From: Ensifer sp. IC4062 | GTDB taxonomy: Bacteria; Pseudomonadota; Alphaproteobacteria; Rhizobiales; Rhizobiaceae | Direction: 5' to 3' | Assembly: GCF_020193575.1 (NCBI RefSeq) | Contig: NZ_JADYVD010000027.1 | Location: 34,198-98,197, forward strand | DNA: 64,000 nucleotides | Shown here: one piece after another, positions 55,016 to 62,338 of the stretch | How positions within the stretch are numbered: the first letter of the stretch is position 1 | Layout: each line of letters opens with the position of its first letter | Translations under genes and position numbers: made by a program | Notes under the pieces: generated by a model | Database searches by the model: none | What the model was told of the DNA's origin: nothing | The model's input: the letters and a program-made list of their open reading frames with translations, nothing else

Positions 55016-55600
55016 ATGAAGATCCTGCGCTCGAACGAATACAGGCGCATGCCGTGGAAGAACGGCGGCGGCGAGACCGTGGAAATTGCCGTCTCCCCGG
55101 AGCGCGCGTCGCTGTCCGATTTCGATTGGCGCATCAGCATGGCGACCGTTGCGAGCGATGGCTCTTTCTCCAGCTTCCCCGGCATCGACCGCACGCTCTC
55201 GATCCTCGAAGGCGCCGGCATGACGCTTGCAATTGAAGGCCGGCAACCGAAGCTGCTGACGGTCGCGGACGCACCAATTTCGTTTCCCGCCGAGGCGCCG
55301 ACATCGGCAACACTTCGGGACGGTCCGGTGATCGATCTTAACGTCATGACGCGACGTGGCGTGCTGAAGCACCGCGTGCGGCGGCTTCACGTCGCGGGCT
55401 CGCAGTCGCTCGAATCCCACGCCCGCGAACTCATCGTCTTCTGTCACCGCGGAAGCGTCACGCTGGCGACGGAAGGCGTGACCGCGACGCTTCATGCACT
55501 GGACGCCGCGATCCTCGTCCAGCCACTTCCCGTCACGGTGACGGCGGAGATCGCGTCCGGGCTCTTCCTTGTCGAGATCATGCCAGGCGGCGCGGCCTGA
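55016..55600 (+). CDS. hutD: HutD family protein
   Basis: A 194-residue two-domain cupin-like HutD protein, frequent in hut loci; in Pseudomonas it is proposed to moderate hut expression by urocanate levels. Characteristic pieces are YRRMPWKNGGGETVEIAVSP, FDWRISMATVASDGSFSSFPGIDRTLSILEG and the C-terminal SGLFLVEIMPGG. It lies 210 bases after hutF with no gene between. It is the last clearly core gene before the accessory segment. Confidence 0.9.
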   Translation: MKILRSNEYRRMPWKNGGGETVEIAVSPERASLSDFDWRISMATVASDGSFSSFPGIDRTLSILEGAGMTLAIEGRQPKLLTVADAPISFPAEAPTSATLRDGPVIDLNVMTRRGVLKHRVRRLHVAGSQSLESHARELIVFCHRGSVTLATEGVTATLHALDAAILVQPLPVTVTAEIASGLFLVEIMPGGAA

Positions 55601-55931
55601 ATCCAGCGGACCGCTTTCGCGATGCTGCGATCGACGACCTTCGCGCGGGCGGCCCATTTGGTAAAACCGATCGAGCGCGCGACAATTTTCGGCGGCGACT
55701 CGATCGGCGATCGGTATCCCCCGTGACGGTGGCCGTCATGTTAACCGCCCCTACTTCCTTTGGCCGGCGCTCCTAATTCTTGACTGCAACCCAAGCTGTG
55801 AGAACCTAGTGCATGATGGCTCAGGTCGGAACGATCTGAGGATATGCAGCGATTCAAAGTGCAGGGCCTTTGCGCGTCTTAAAAAGACCCGATGCCTGTA
55901 GGACGTCTCGGTTGTAATCGATGGTGCCGCG
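55601..55931 (+). other. 331-base non-coding region at the core/accessory boundary
   Basis: The region contains no reading frame I can support. It holds a family 1 repeat (55808-55900) and a T-poor, mixed-composition stretch after hutD. The next frames show different codon usage, so an attachment or breakpoint may lie here, but no direct repeat with the far end of the window was found by eye. Confidence 0.4.
55808..55900. repeat. Rhizobial palindromic mosaic repeat, family 1, divergent copy
   Basis: GTGCATGATGGCTCAGGTCGGAACGATCTGAG is followed by GCAGCGATTCAAAGTGCAGGGCC and GCGTCTTAAAAAGACCCG. The order of modules matches the copies at 257 and 18636, with the core shortened by a few bases. 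Confidence 0.65.
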
Positions 55932-56240
55932 ATGCCCGAAAAAGACAGAAAACGCCGTGCTGCCCAGATTCCGACCGGTAGCTGGCCACCGCGCATGATG
56001 GCTGAGATGGCGGCCGGCTACGTTGGTGAAAAGCACGTCGAGGACTTCCTCGAGCGCATCGGAACAATTTACCCGCAGCCGCGCCTCGTTGAAGGCCCCA
56101 GGCGCAAATTCTGGTACCGGGAAGATCTAGACAAGGCCATGAATATGGCACTACCGAGCGCGCCTCGGTTCAGTGAAAAACTGCAGGCAAAAATAGCGGA
56201 GCGGAGAGCCGCGCGACGAGCCCGCGTCAAAGCCTGGTGA
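55932..56240 (+). CDS. Possible excisionase-like DNA-binding protein
   Basis: A 102-residue basic protein. The segment RMMAEMAAGYVGEKHVEDFLERIGTIYPQPRLVEGPRRKFWYREDLDKAM has the spacing of a winged-helix excisionase/MerR-type reader: a recognition helix, then a basic wing and a conserved K-F-W-Y-R. The C-terminus is a very basic helix (KLQAKIAERRAARRARVKAW). Similar small proteins are found near integrated elements in rhizobia. No ribosome-binding site is strong. The family is inferred and not certain. Its end overlaps the small minus-strand gene by 14 bases. Confidence 0.55.
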   Translation: MPEKDRKRRAAQIPTGSWPPRMMAEMAAGYVGEKHVEDFLERIGTIYPQPRLVEGPRRKFWYREDLDKAMNMALPSAPRFSEKLQAKIAERRAARRARVKAW

Positions 56241-56394
56241 TGCCATTAACCCAATATTCCGCCCGGCTCCGAAGCGAGTTGCCTTGAGCTTTCGCTTCGC
56301 TCCAAACCGCGCGGCGATACCGGCCCTCGGTTGCGATCTGATCGATCGCCAGGAGGCCACACACTGCAACAATGAGGAGTAGCAGTCCGCGCAT
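56227..56394 (-). CDS. Small membrane protein, minus strand
   Basis: A 55-residue frame, MRGLLLLIVAVCGLLAIDQI then a polar part with GRYRRAVWSEAKAQG and SRAEYWVNGITRL. It has the layout of a common rhizobial small hypothetical: one N-terminal helix or uncleaved signal and a short periplasmic tail ending in an aromatic EYW motif. No clear ribosome-binding site. It overlaps the end of the convergent excisionase-like gene. Confidence 0.55.
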   Translation of the reverse strand: MRGLLLLIVAVCGLLAIDQIATEGRYRRAVWSEAKAQGNSLRSRAEYWVNGITRL

Positions 56395-56857
56395 TCTGGA
56401 AGCTTAGAGGTAAATGATTTAGCAAATTCTAAATTCCATTGCTCAAACGCAGCAGACCGTCGTGCGGCCTTTATTTGCAGAAGCGTACCGGAATCGAAGA
56501 ATCCGACCTTCCTCTCCACCCACTCCATGGATAGCGTCGCACCGTAGTTTCCGCTGGAGCTACATCTTTCCCCCGCGTCCCATGAAGGCAACGGGATGCG
56601 AAACTTGCCCCGCCCTCGCGCGGGGCTTTTTCTTGGAGGCGGTCGTTGGGCTTTGGATCAAACCACGCACACTCTCGCAAGCAATGGTCCGTTCCCCGGC
56701 CTATTCTTGGCAAGGAGATTTGGTATGGACTACATCGCAGAGCAGAGCTTGGGCAGGCGTCCTCGTCAAACGTAATCGAGGCCAAACCCAGGACCGTCGA
56801 AGAGTTCCGCAGGATGTTGAATGACTGGCGGGAATCCTGCGGGGCGGAGAGCCGTCG
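56395..56857 (+). other. 463-base stretch with no supported gene
   Basis: Both strands contain short open frames, none with recognisable family motifs or good start signals. A plus-strand frame at 56646-56900 has a plausible C-terminal half (TVEEFRRMLNDWRESC), but its start and phase are unclear. A strong terminator lies at 56607-56631, so some RNA probably ends there. Confidence 0.4.
56607..56631 (+). terminator. Rho-independent terminator
   Basis: GCCCCGC (56607-56613) pairs with GCGGGGC (56620-56626), followed by five Ts. No plus-strand gene that it would serve is evident immediately upstream, so an unannotated small RNA or remnant transcript may end here. Confidence 0.75.
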
Positions 56858-57187
56858 ATGGATCCCGCGCGCGCCTTCCGCGATAGGGTTTCGAGCGTGA
56901 TAGTTCACTTACGTACTCGTGGCGACGAATACCGAAACGAAATCGATGGATCGAGATTGCCCACAAAGAATTGTCGGGCCGCGCCAATGGTAGCGGAGGT
57001 CCGTTCTGGTCAGAACAGCCGACTTTCCGGCCCGAATATCCTCAGCTACGGAACATGGCAAAGCGACTTGATCGAGGCGATCGGCGGCTATCTGAAACGG
57101 CCAAAGTGCGATCGGGTCGCAGAAAACGACGCTGAGGCGGCGGCTCGCAGGGAAGCATATATGGTGCCCCATGCCGGCGCCAAGTAA
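56858..57187 (+). CDS. Hypothetical protein, weak support
   Basis: A 109-residue frame. The second half (GPNILSYGTWQSDLIEAIGG and KRPKCDRVAENDAEAAARREA) looks protein-like; the first half is arginine-rich and could be spurious. An internal ATG at about 56988 (MVAEVRSGQNSR) would give a shorter protein. No family is recognised and no strong start signal is seen. Confidence 0.3.
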   Translation: MDPARAFRDRVSSVIVHLRTRGDEYRNEIDGSRLPTKNCRAAPMVAEVRSGQNSRLSGPNILSYGTWQSDLIEAIGGYLKRPKCDRVAENDAEAAARREAYMVPHAGAK

Positions 57188-57401
57188 GCGCGCCACTTGC
57201 AGATTTGTGGGACACGATGCGGTTAGGCTTCGGCATGACGAACTCCGATATTCTTAGGCGATGAATGTCGGCAGGATCAATTTTGACGATTAATGTTTTC
57301 GGCTCGTTTACCAACGAAAGAAATGCACTCTACGCAGCGATGAGCGGTAACCAGAGAGCAATAATTGATTGCAAACTTTGCCTCCACTACCGGAGGCTGG
57401 C

Positions 57402-57767
57402 ATGCTGAAAACATCCCGAATTGAGGAATACGTCGAAACAATCAAGGCAATTGCGGCATCGCCTCGCGTTTCAGAGTTCACTATAGGATACACATCGCGA
57501 TCCGGTCGAGCACGGCACCAGGAATACAAGTACTGGGAAGGTTATCAGCATCTCGTCTTGATCGCTGATCGGCTTACACTTCCCGACTCCCACGCGTTGG
57601 AGCGTAGGCTGCAGGAGACCTGCCAGACCGACAAGCGAAGTGCCCTTTACCGAAAATATTCCCCCACTCGCAGAGACAATCGCTATTACCCGAGCGCCGG
57701 CCAAGCCAAGTCCGACCCCAACCTGCCAATCCACTCGGTCTACATGGCGTGGTGGTCGGACGAATAG
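57402..57767 (+). CDS. Orphan protein of the accessory region, unknown function
   Basis: A 121-residue protein starting MLKTSRIEEYVETIKAIAAS, with CGGAGG five bases before the ATG. The segment FTIGYTSRSGRARHQEYKYWEGYQHLVLIADRL has a GYTS-R-R-x3-Y-x6-Y pattern that recalls GIY-YIG-like nuclease or phage proteins, but the similarity is too weak to claim. No signal peptide or membrane helix. It lies 36 bases before the next gene on the same strand and may be co-transcribed with it. Confidence 0.65.
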   Translation: MLKTSRIEEYVETIKAIAASPRVSEFTIGYTSRSGRARHQEYKYWEGYQHLVLIADRLTLPDSHALERRLQETCQTDKRSALYRKYSPTRRDNRYYPSAGQAKSDPNLPIHSVYMAWWSDE

Positions 57768-57803
57768 CGTCAAGCAAGGCTGCCCGAAGAAGGAAAACCA
57801 AAA

Positions 57804-58415
57804 ATGGACTGGATTCCCTACGCCGGAATAATTGCCGCCGTAGTTTTTCTCTTTTTGGCGCGTGCCAAACGAGAGGAGGCTATTGCGGCACACCGCCGGC
57901 AAACACAAAGCCAACTTCAAGAAGCGGGCTTCGAAGCAGACCTCATGTGCTTTGGCGCCGCCCCTGGGTCGTTGATCGCGCTAGACCCTCGCGGGCAGCG
58001 CATCGCACTCTCGCAATCCGCCACACCAGCAAAAATCCTGAGCTTTCGTGATCTGGTGGCTGTAGAAGTCCTGCAAAATGGCGCAAGCATAACCAAAACC
58101 AACAGAGGAAACCAAGTGGCTGGCGCCGCGGTGGGAGCACTCCTGTTGGGACCAGCCGGCCTTCTAATCGGCGGCCTTACCGGAACCAAGAAATCGGTCC
58201 AGCTGGTCGATAAACTATCGTTGAAGATATACATCAACGACTTGGTCTCCCCGGTACACGAGGTCATCTTCTTTAACCAACCGAAGTCGGATCCGAATTC
58301 AGTTTTGGTGAAAGAGAGCGCCAAGCTGTTGGACGAGTGGCACGGAAAGCTTAGAACAATTCTACACAGCCAAAAAACAAGCGGAGACACAGCTCCCATT
58401 GGCCAACTCGCATAG
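57804..58415 (+). CDS. Membrane-associated orphan protein with glycine-zipper segment
   Basis: A 203-residue protein with an N-terminal helix (IPYAGIIAAVVFLFLARAKREE, about 4-20). It is followed by a basic region and a domain with LSFRDLVAVEVLQNG and a small-residue segment AGAAVGALLLGPAGLLIGGLTG (about 110-131), which looks like a glycine zipper. The remainder has alternating beta-type hydrophobics (LSLKIYINDLVSPVHEVIFFN). No family recognised. A terminator follows at 58504. Confidence 0.7.
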   Translation: MDWIPYAGIIAAVVFLFLARAKREEAIAAHRRQTQSQLQEAGFEADLMCFGAAPGSLIALDPRGQRIALSQSATPAKILSFRDLVAVEVLQNGASITKTNRGNQVAGAAVGALLLGPAGLLIGGLTGTKKSVQLVDKLSLKIYINDLVSPVHEVIFFNQPKSDPNSVLVKESAKLLDEWHGKLRTILHSQKTSGDTAPIGQLA

Positions 58416-58503
58416 CGTCGTGGAGCGGCGAAGGTTCAGCGCCGTTTTCCGGGTGGTGCCCCAGCCGGGCCACCTCAAGTGGCCGAAATCAATAACTTAC
58501 GCG

Positions 58504-58534
58504 AAGGCTGGACGGGTGAGTGTCCAGCCTTTTC
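58504..58534 (+). terminator. Rho-independent terminator
   Basis: AAGGCTGGAC (58504-58513) pairs perfectly with GTCCAGCCTT (58522-58531), followed by TTTT. It ends the unit at 57402-58415. Confidence 0.85.
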
Positions 58535-58667
58535 ATTACGTTTTTCCTCAACAGTGTCCAGCCACTAAGCTGACGCCTCATGCTATTCAGTAACCCAGTT
58601 GAGGTATATCTAGGGTTGCTGATCTATTGTATTGGTTGTGAATGGAGTTAGCGGAGGAATTCGATCA

Positions 58668-59064
58668 ATGGCTCCCGTAGTGCGGGAATTTACATTCGGG
58701 AAAATTCGTGGAAATCCATTTGGCCCGCTGCCGCCCTTGGCCATCGGGCTATTTGCTGGCAGCTACGTTGATGCCATCGTTTTAAACAACATCAAGTTTG
58801 GCGGCCCTGGGGGAAAAACCGACTCACACTATTTTTCTCGACGGCGAAGACTTCATATCAAACATGTGGGTATTCTCCGGAGACGTGATCGACAAAATCA
58901 TTATTCAAACGGATCAGAAGCAAAGGGTTGAAGCCGGCGGCGGCGGTGGTAACCCTCATCACCTTCATGGAAAAATCCTGAGTTTGTCGGGAGAAGTTGG
59001 TGGTGACCTGCCGTGTATCTCAAGGCTCACTGTCAGGATATTGACAGAACAGCGCCACGTTTAA
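58668..59064 (+). pseudogene. Frameshifted jacalin-like lectin-domain protein
   Basis: Two adjacent frames together look like one lectin domain. The first (from ATG 58668, with GGAGGAAT upstream) reads VREFTFGKIRG, FAGSYVDAIVL and KFGGPGGK. The second, one base shifted, reads THTIFLDGEDFISNMWVFSG, IDKIIIQTDQ and LHGKILSLSGEVGGDL. The alternating GGxGG and G-x-x-I-D-x-I pattern is that of jacalin-like beta-prisms that bind sugars. The shift falls in a G5A5 tract at 58809-58818, so one extra base there would explain it. It may be a pseudogene, a sequencing error or a slippage switch. Confidence 0.58.
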
Positions 59065-59262
59065 TTGATTTGAAGGGTGACGGCTGGACCAATACCCAGC
59101 CGCCGTCGATGGCCGTTAGGCTTCAGTATGTTCGGGATCTACGACAGTTCTTTTTACGACGTCTGGACGGGCCTGGCGGGCCGGAGTGATTTCGCACAGT
59201 CGCGGTCGCGCTGACCGTCGTGCTGAGGGCTGCCGGAGTGTGGCTAGACGCGGTTCAGCTCT

Positions 59263-59472
59263 ATGCTCGATAGTACGAAGAGGCCCGTTTCGAAGGTCGT
59301 CAGCGCCGTGCTTATCGCTGCAGCCTTGCTCAAATGTGCAACCTATGAATGCCCTTACGCAATTCCGTTCACACCCGGCGCTATGCTCAGCCAGGTCGGC
59401 AATTGGCTCATCGTTTGCGTTCTAGCCGCAATCGGATTGGCCCTATGGAACTTGGGTAGGCCGAGCGCGTAA
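59263..59472 (+). CDS. Small two-helix membrane protein, unknown
   Basis: A 69-residue protein with two hydrophobic stretches (VVSAVLIAAALLKCATYECP and WLIVCVLAAIGLALWNLG) and a polar middle. Two cysteines are near the end of the first helix. The start MLDSTKRPVSKV is positively charged, as expected for an inner-membrane anchor. No family recognised and no strong ribosome-binding site. Confidence 0.5.
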   Translation: MLDSTKRPVSKVVSAVLIAAALLKCATYECPYAIPFTPGAMLSQVGNWLIVCVLAAIGLALWNLGRPSA

Positions 59473-59674
59473 GTGGGCTCGTCAGTCCCGGGGGAATTCT
59501 GAAAAGTCAGTAAGTTAACGGCTTACGATTTTGTGGGGCATTTTTTCACTCTTTGATGCTGTTATACATTTTGTCACTCCTGTCCACGTCTCCGCCTGGA
59601 ATTCTGAAGCGGTAGCAAACGGACTGGGAGATATTTTCATCGTACGAACATCCCGAACTGCTGGAGTTTAACTA

Positions 59675-60253
59675 TTGGGCCCGCTCATGCCTCGCGCGCA
59701 ACGTCGAACGCTGCTTGTTCTGTCATTTCTAGCCCTCATTCTCGCAGCGACGTGGGGGATCAACGAGACCTGGGAAATTGCATCGTCCGTGAAGATGGAG
59801 CCATTGGTTGTTGTGGTCGCAAGCGCGATCCCGATCCTATCGTTGTGGTGGCCGTTTAATCCCAAATTCAGTTCAAAGAGAAAGAGCGGCAAGGTCACCG
59901 TGGACCTCGGCCTAAGGAATACATGCGAGATCGGAGACGGGGAGACTCTCTTCAAACCATACTTCTCTTCGAACTCTCCGACCTCGGCGCATCTCATCAC
60001 AAGACACGAGCCTGACCTCATCGGCGCTCGGATCTTAGCGGGCGTGAACCGTTTCTCGGAGGTGTCCGATGCCGCCGCATACGAGCTCGGCAATGCCGAC
60101 ATATCGCCGGCCGTTAATGATATTGTCCTCCTGAAGAATAGATATGGGAATTATGCACTTCTGAGCATCCGAAATGTTCTCAAATTTGGGAGCACGTATA
60201 CGCTTGAGGTCGAATACGTCCTGGCCCCTGACCAGATTCGGAACTTTAGTTAG
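59675..60253 (+). CDS. Orphan membrane protein, accessory region
   Basis: A 192-residue protein with two N-terminal helices (LLVLSFLALILAATWGI and VVVVASAIPILSLWWPF) and a soluble C-terminal domain of about 130 residues (KVTVDLGLRNTCEIGDGETLF onward). The TTG at 59675 has GGAG at ideal spacing; ATG 59687 is the alternative and lacks it. No family recognised. The following 267 bases to 60520 contain no gene. Confidence 0.6.
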   Translation: MGPLMPRAQRRTLLVLSFLALILAATWGINETWEIASSVKMEPLVVVVASAIPILSLWWPFNPKFSSKRKSGKVTVDLGLRNTCEIGDGETLFKPYFSSNSPTSAHLITRHEPDLIGARILAGVNRFSEVSDAAAYELGNADISPAVNDIVLLKNRYGNYALLSIRNVLKFGSTYTLEVEYVLAPDQIRNFS

Positions 60254-60520
60254 TCCTGCTTCGTCACCGTGCAACGGCGTTATGGTCCCGGATGGCCCCA
60301 AGTTCCGTCTTACGCCTCCTGAGGCTGTAGCCAGAAAAAGAGCCCATGCTACCTAGATCTTGCCAGAAAGCTGCTCAACGCGCTGGCTGATGAACAGATA
60401 TAGATTGGTCGAAAAGATGCCGACACTGATACGCTACTCTCATATCAGCGCGGAGACAAATGCGAGGGGCGGAAATGGTTGGATATATCCTCGCGCCGAA
60501 GAAGCCGTGATATCGCCTGC

Positions 60521-61513
60521 CTAGTCAAAGACAATGTATCTACTCTGACGAAGTACGCCGAAGTTGGGCTGCATCCAATCAGCGTCAAAGTTTGTGGTGA
60601 GGAGTGCAACTTTATCGACGGGCACTTCGATCACCGATTTTCCGGTTGAAGCAAGTACAAACAGAGCGGAATCAGATCGAAGTAAAAGATGTCCTTCGAT
60701 CTGGCTTTTTCCATCATACAGAACGCCTTGAAGCTGAATCGAAGTAGATATTCCCCCACCATAGCGGATCACTCGCAATAAACTTCCGTATGTGTCGGAC
60801 GCAAACAAAGATATAGTCATCAATATCAGGAGTGGAATCGTAAGGTAACCCTGAAGCATCCAAAACGGGTATTGCATCTTCGCGTACCAAATCGAAAACA
60901 ACGTAACGGAAAATAGGTAACCTATAGCTACGAAGAAGAATACATCCCATCTCTCGATGGAGAAATAGAAATTCAACAAACCAGTAGCATGAGCAATGAA
61001 TAGCAACGTCGCCGAACTGAAACAGGCGATCGATGAGTATATTAGAAATTTATCAAACCCCTCAATCTCAACTTCTGTCGAACCCAGGCCAATTTTTCCT
61101 TCAGGGCTAATCACGATCTCTGGACCGAACCCCAGGGCTACAGAGAATTTCACGGCGCCGCTCCTCAAAGCAGCCAGCAACACCACCACCGACGTCAGCA
61201 ATACGACTGATAGGGCGAAGCCTATAAACGACCAAAGCCCTATAGTGAAATTGACGAAGGGCACGCCTTCAATCGGAACGCGGAAACCCATTCGAGTCGC
61301 ATAAACTGCTGTCGCCGGTGTTGAGAGGAGCGCCAACAGTATCGATACCATTAGTGATTTGACGAAAAGAACGAGGCCGAACTTCAACGCTCCGGGCAGG
61401 AGGCTGAAAAGCCAGCAAAGGTCGGTCCAGATCTGCCGAATTCTCGTCCAAGAGCGAGCTATTGCGGCTGATCGCCTTAGGACTTTTCCACGAAAGCCAA
61501 TGTTTCGCGCCAC
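60521..61513 (-). CDS. Polytopic membrane protein of unknown family
   Basis: About 330 residues with around six hydrophobic segments, such as LWSFIGFALSVVLLTSVVVLLAAL, FLIYSSIACFSSATLLFIAHA and WMLQGYLTIPLLILMTISLF. The C-terminal soluble tail (HLLLRSDSALFVLASTGKSV and KVALLTTNFDADWMQ) may face the cytoplasm. The start is uncertain: GTG 61513 has AAGG at good spacing and gives a basic N-terminus before the first helix; ATG 61351 has no ribosome-binding site. The frame is open upstream to 61786 but there overlaps the opposite-strand cassette. It is A+T-richer than the core genes. Confidence 0.6.
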   Translation of the reverse strand: MARNIGFRGKVLRRSAAIARSWTRIRQIWTDLCWLFSLLPGALKFGLVLFVKSLMVSILLALLSTPATAVYATRMGFRVPIEGVPFVNFTIGLWSFIGFALSVVLLTSVVVLLAALRSGAVKFSVALGFGPEIVISPEGKIGLGSTEVEIEGFDKFLIYSSIACFSSATLLFIAHATGLLNFYFSIERWDVFFFVAIGYLFSVTLFSIWYAKMQYPFWMLQGYLTIPLLILMTISLFASDTYGSLLRVIRYGGGISTSIQLQGVLYDGKSQIEGHLLLRSDSALFVLASTGKSVIEVPVDKVALLTTNFDADWMQPNFGVLRQSRYIVFD

Positions 61514-61597
61514 GTCCGAGCCTTCTGATGCCACCCGATTTGCCCCCCAACTAGTTCTTCGGCCAGATCTCGTGGCACGACGAAAGGCAATACTGCA

Positions 61598-61813
61598 ATG
61601 CTGGGAATTCGCAACAATCAGTTGCGAATTCTCGATATTTTTCTCGAGGAATGCCACGGCCTTGAGCGACCGCTGACCGACGAGCGCGCCGCCACGAAAG
61701 TCCGCTCCATCCTCGGCATCGGCTCGCGCCGGCAGCTGAACGAAGATCACGCAGCCGCGGAGCGCTGGTGCGACTTGCGCGGCCATTTCGACGTCTGGAG
61801 GCGCCGCGGATGA
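61598..61813 (+). CDS. Small hypothetical protein, first gene of recombinase cassette
   Basis: A 71-residue protein beginning MLGIRNNQLRILDIFLEECH and ending basic (GHFDVWRRRG). Its stop overlaps the HNH gene start by four bases (ATGA), which supports that it is translated. No family recognised; the high Leu, Arg and Asp content is like small phage-derived proteins. It begins opposite the upstream open frame of the membrane protein. Confidence 0.55.
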   Translation: MLGIRNNQLRILDIFLEECHGLERPLTDERAATKVRSILGIGSRRQLNEDHAAAERWCDLRGHFDVWRRRG

Positions 61814-62271
61814 GCAGCAGGCGCGATCGCATCCGGGCGAAAATCATGGCTCGGGTCGAGATCGACCCGGTAACCGGCTGCTATGTCTGGACCGGCCCGG
61901 ATTCCGGCAAGACGGGACGCGGCAAGGGCTACCCCCGAATGTCCCTCGACGGACAGACCGTCGCCGTCCACATCGCCATGTGGACCAACGAACACGGCTA
62001 CATCCCCGGAAAAAAAGAACTCGACCACTACTGCCGCAATCGCCTTTGTGTCCGGCCGGACAAGGGCCACGTCGAGATGGTCACCCGCAAGGAAAACGCG
62101 AAGCGCCGAGAGCAGGCAAAGCGCGGCATGATCGGCCACAACGGCGGGCCGGCACTGGAATGTGTGGAGTGCTTTGATGTCGATTGCACCCAACTCACAC
62201 GAGCTGCCCGATCTCGATCCCCGCCTCGTTGCCTTCGTGAAGGCGCTGGCACGCCACCAGGCGAGGCTTGA
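61810..62271 (+). CDS. HNH endonuclease
   Basis: A 153-residue His-Me finger nuclease. The core runs VAVHIAMWTNEHGYIPGKKE, LDHYCRNRLCVRPDKGHVEM and VTRKENAKRRE, matching the HNH_3-type pattern with the catalytic LDH, the N-R-x-C-V-x-P and the closing H-x-x-x-V-T-x-x-x-N. The N-terminus has a VTGCYVWTG strand usual in phage and mobile HNH enzymes. The end overlaps the following small frame by 95 bases. It starts at ATG 61810, coupled to the preceding gene. Confidence 0.85.
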   Translation: MSSRRDRIRAKIMARVEIDPVTGCYVWTGPDSGKTGRGKGYPRMSLDGQTVAVHIAMWTNEHGYIPGKKELDHYCRNRLCVRPDKGHVEMVTRKENAKRREQAKRGMIGHNGGPALECVECFDVDCTQLTRAARSRSPPRCLREGAGTPPGEA

Positions 62272-62338
62272 CGCGCAGGGGCCGCAGCCCGCAAATGAGA
62301 ACAACCACGGGGAAGCACAGCCGAAGAGAAAGCGATGA
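62177..62338 (+). CDS. Small hypothetical protein coupled to the serine recombinase
   Basis: A 53-residue frame (MSIAPNSHELPDLDPRLVAF, then KALARHQARLDAQ and a basic end PKRKR). GGAG lies seven bases before the ATG, and its TGA overlaps the recombinase ATG by four bases (ATGA). The start lies within the HNH gene's 3' part in another frame. No family recognised. The couplings make it likely to be real. Confidence 0.7.
   Translation: MSIAPNSHELPDLDPRLVAFVKALARHQARLDAQGPQPANENNHGEAQPKRKR

Noticed and set aside
56470..56530. Stretch resembling the T-arm and 3' end of a tRNA (GAATCCGACCTTCCTCTCCACCCA)
   Set aside because: No matching acceptor 5' strand, anticodon arm or CCA in a proper cloverleaf could be found nearby; a tRNA-derived attachment site remains only a guess.
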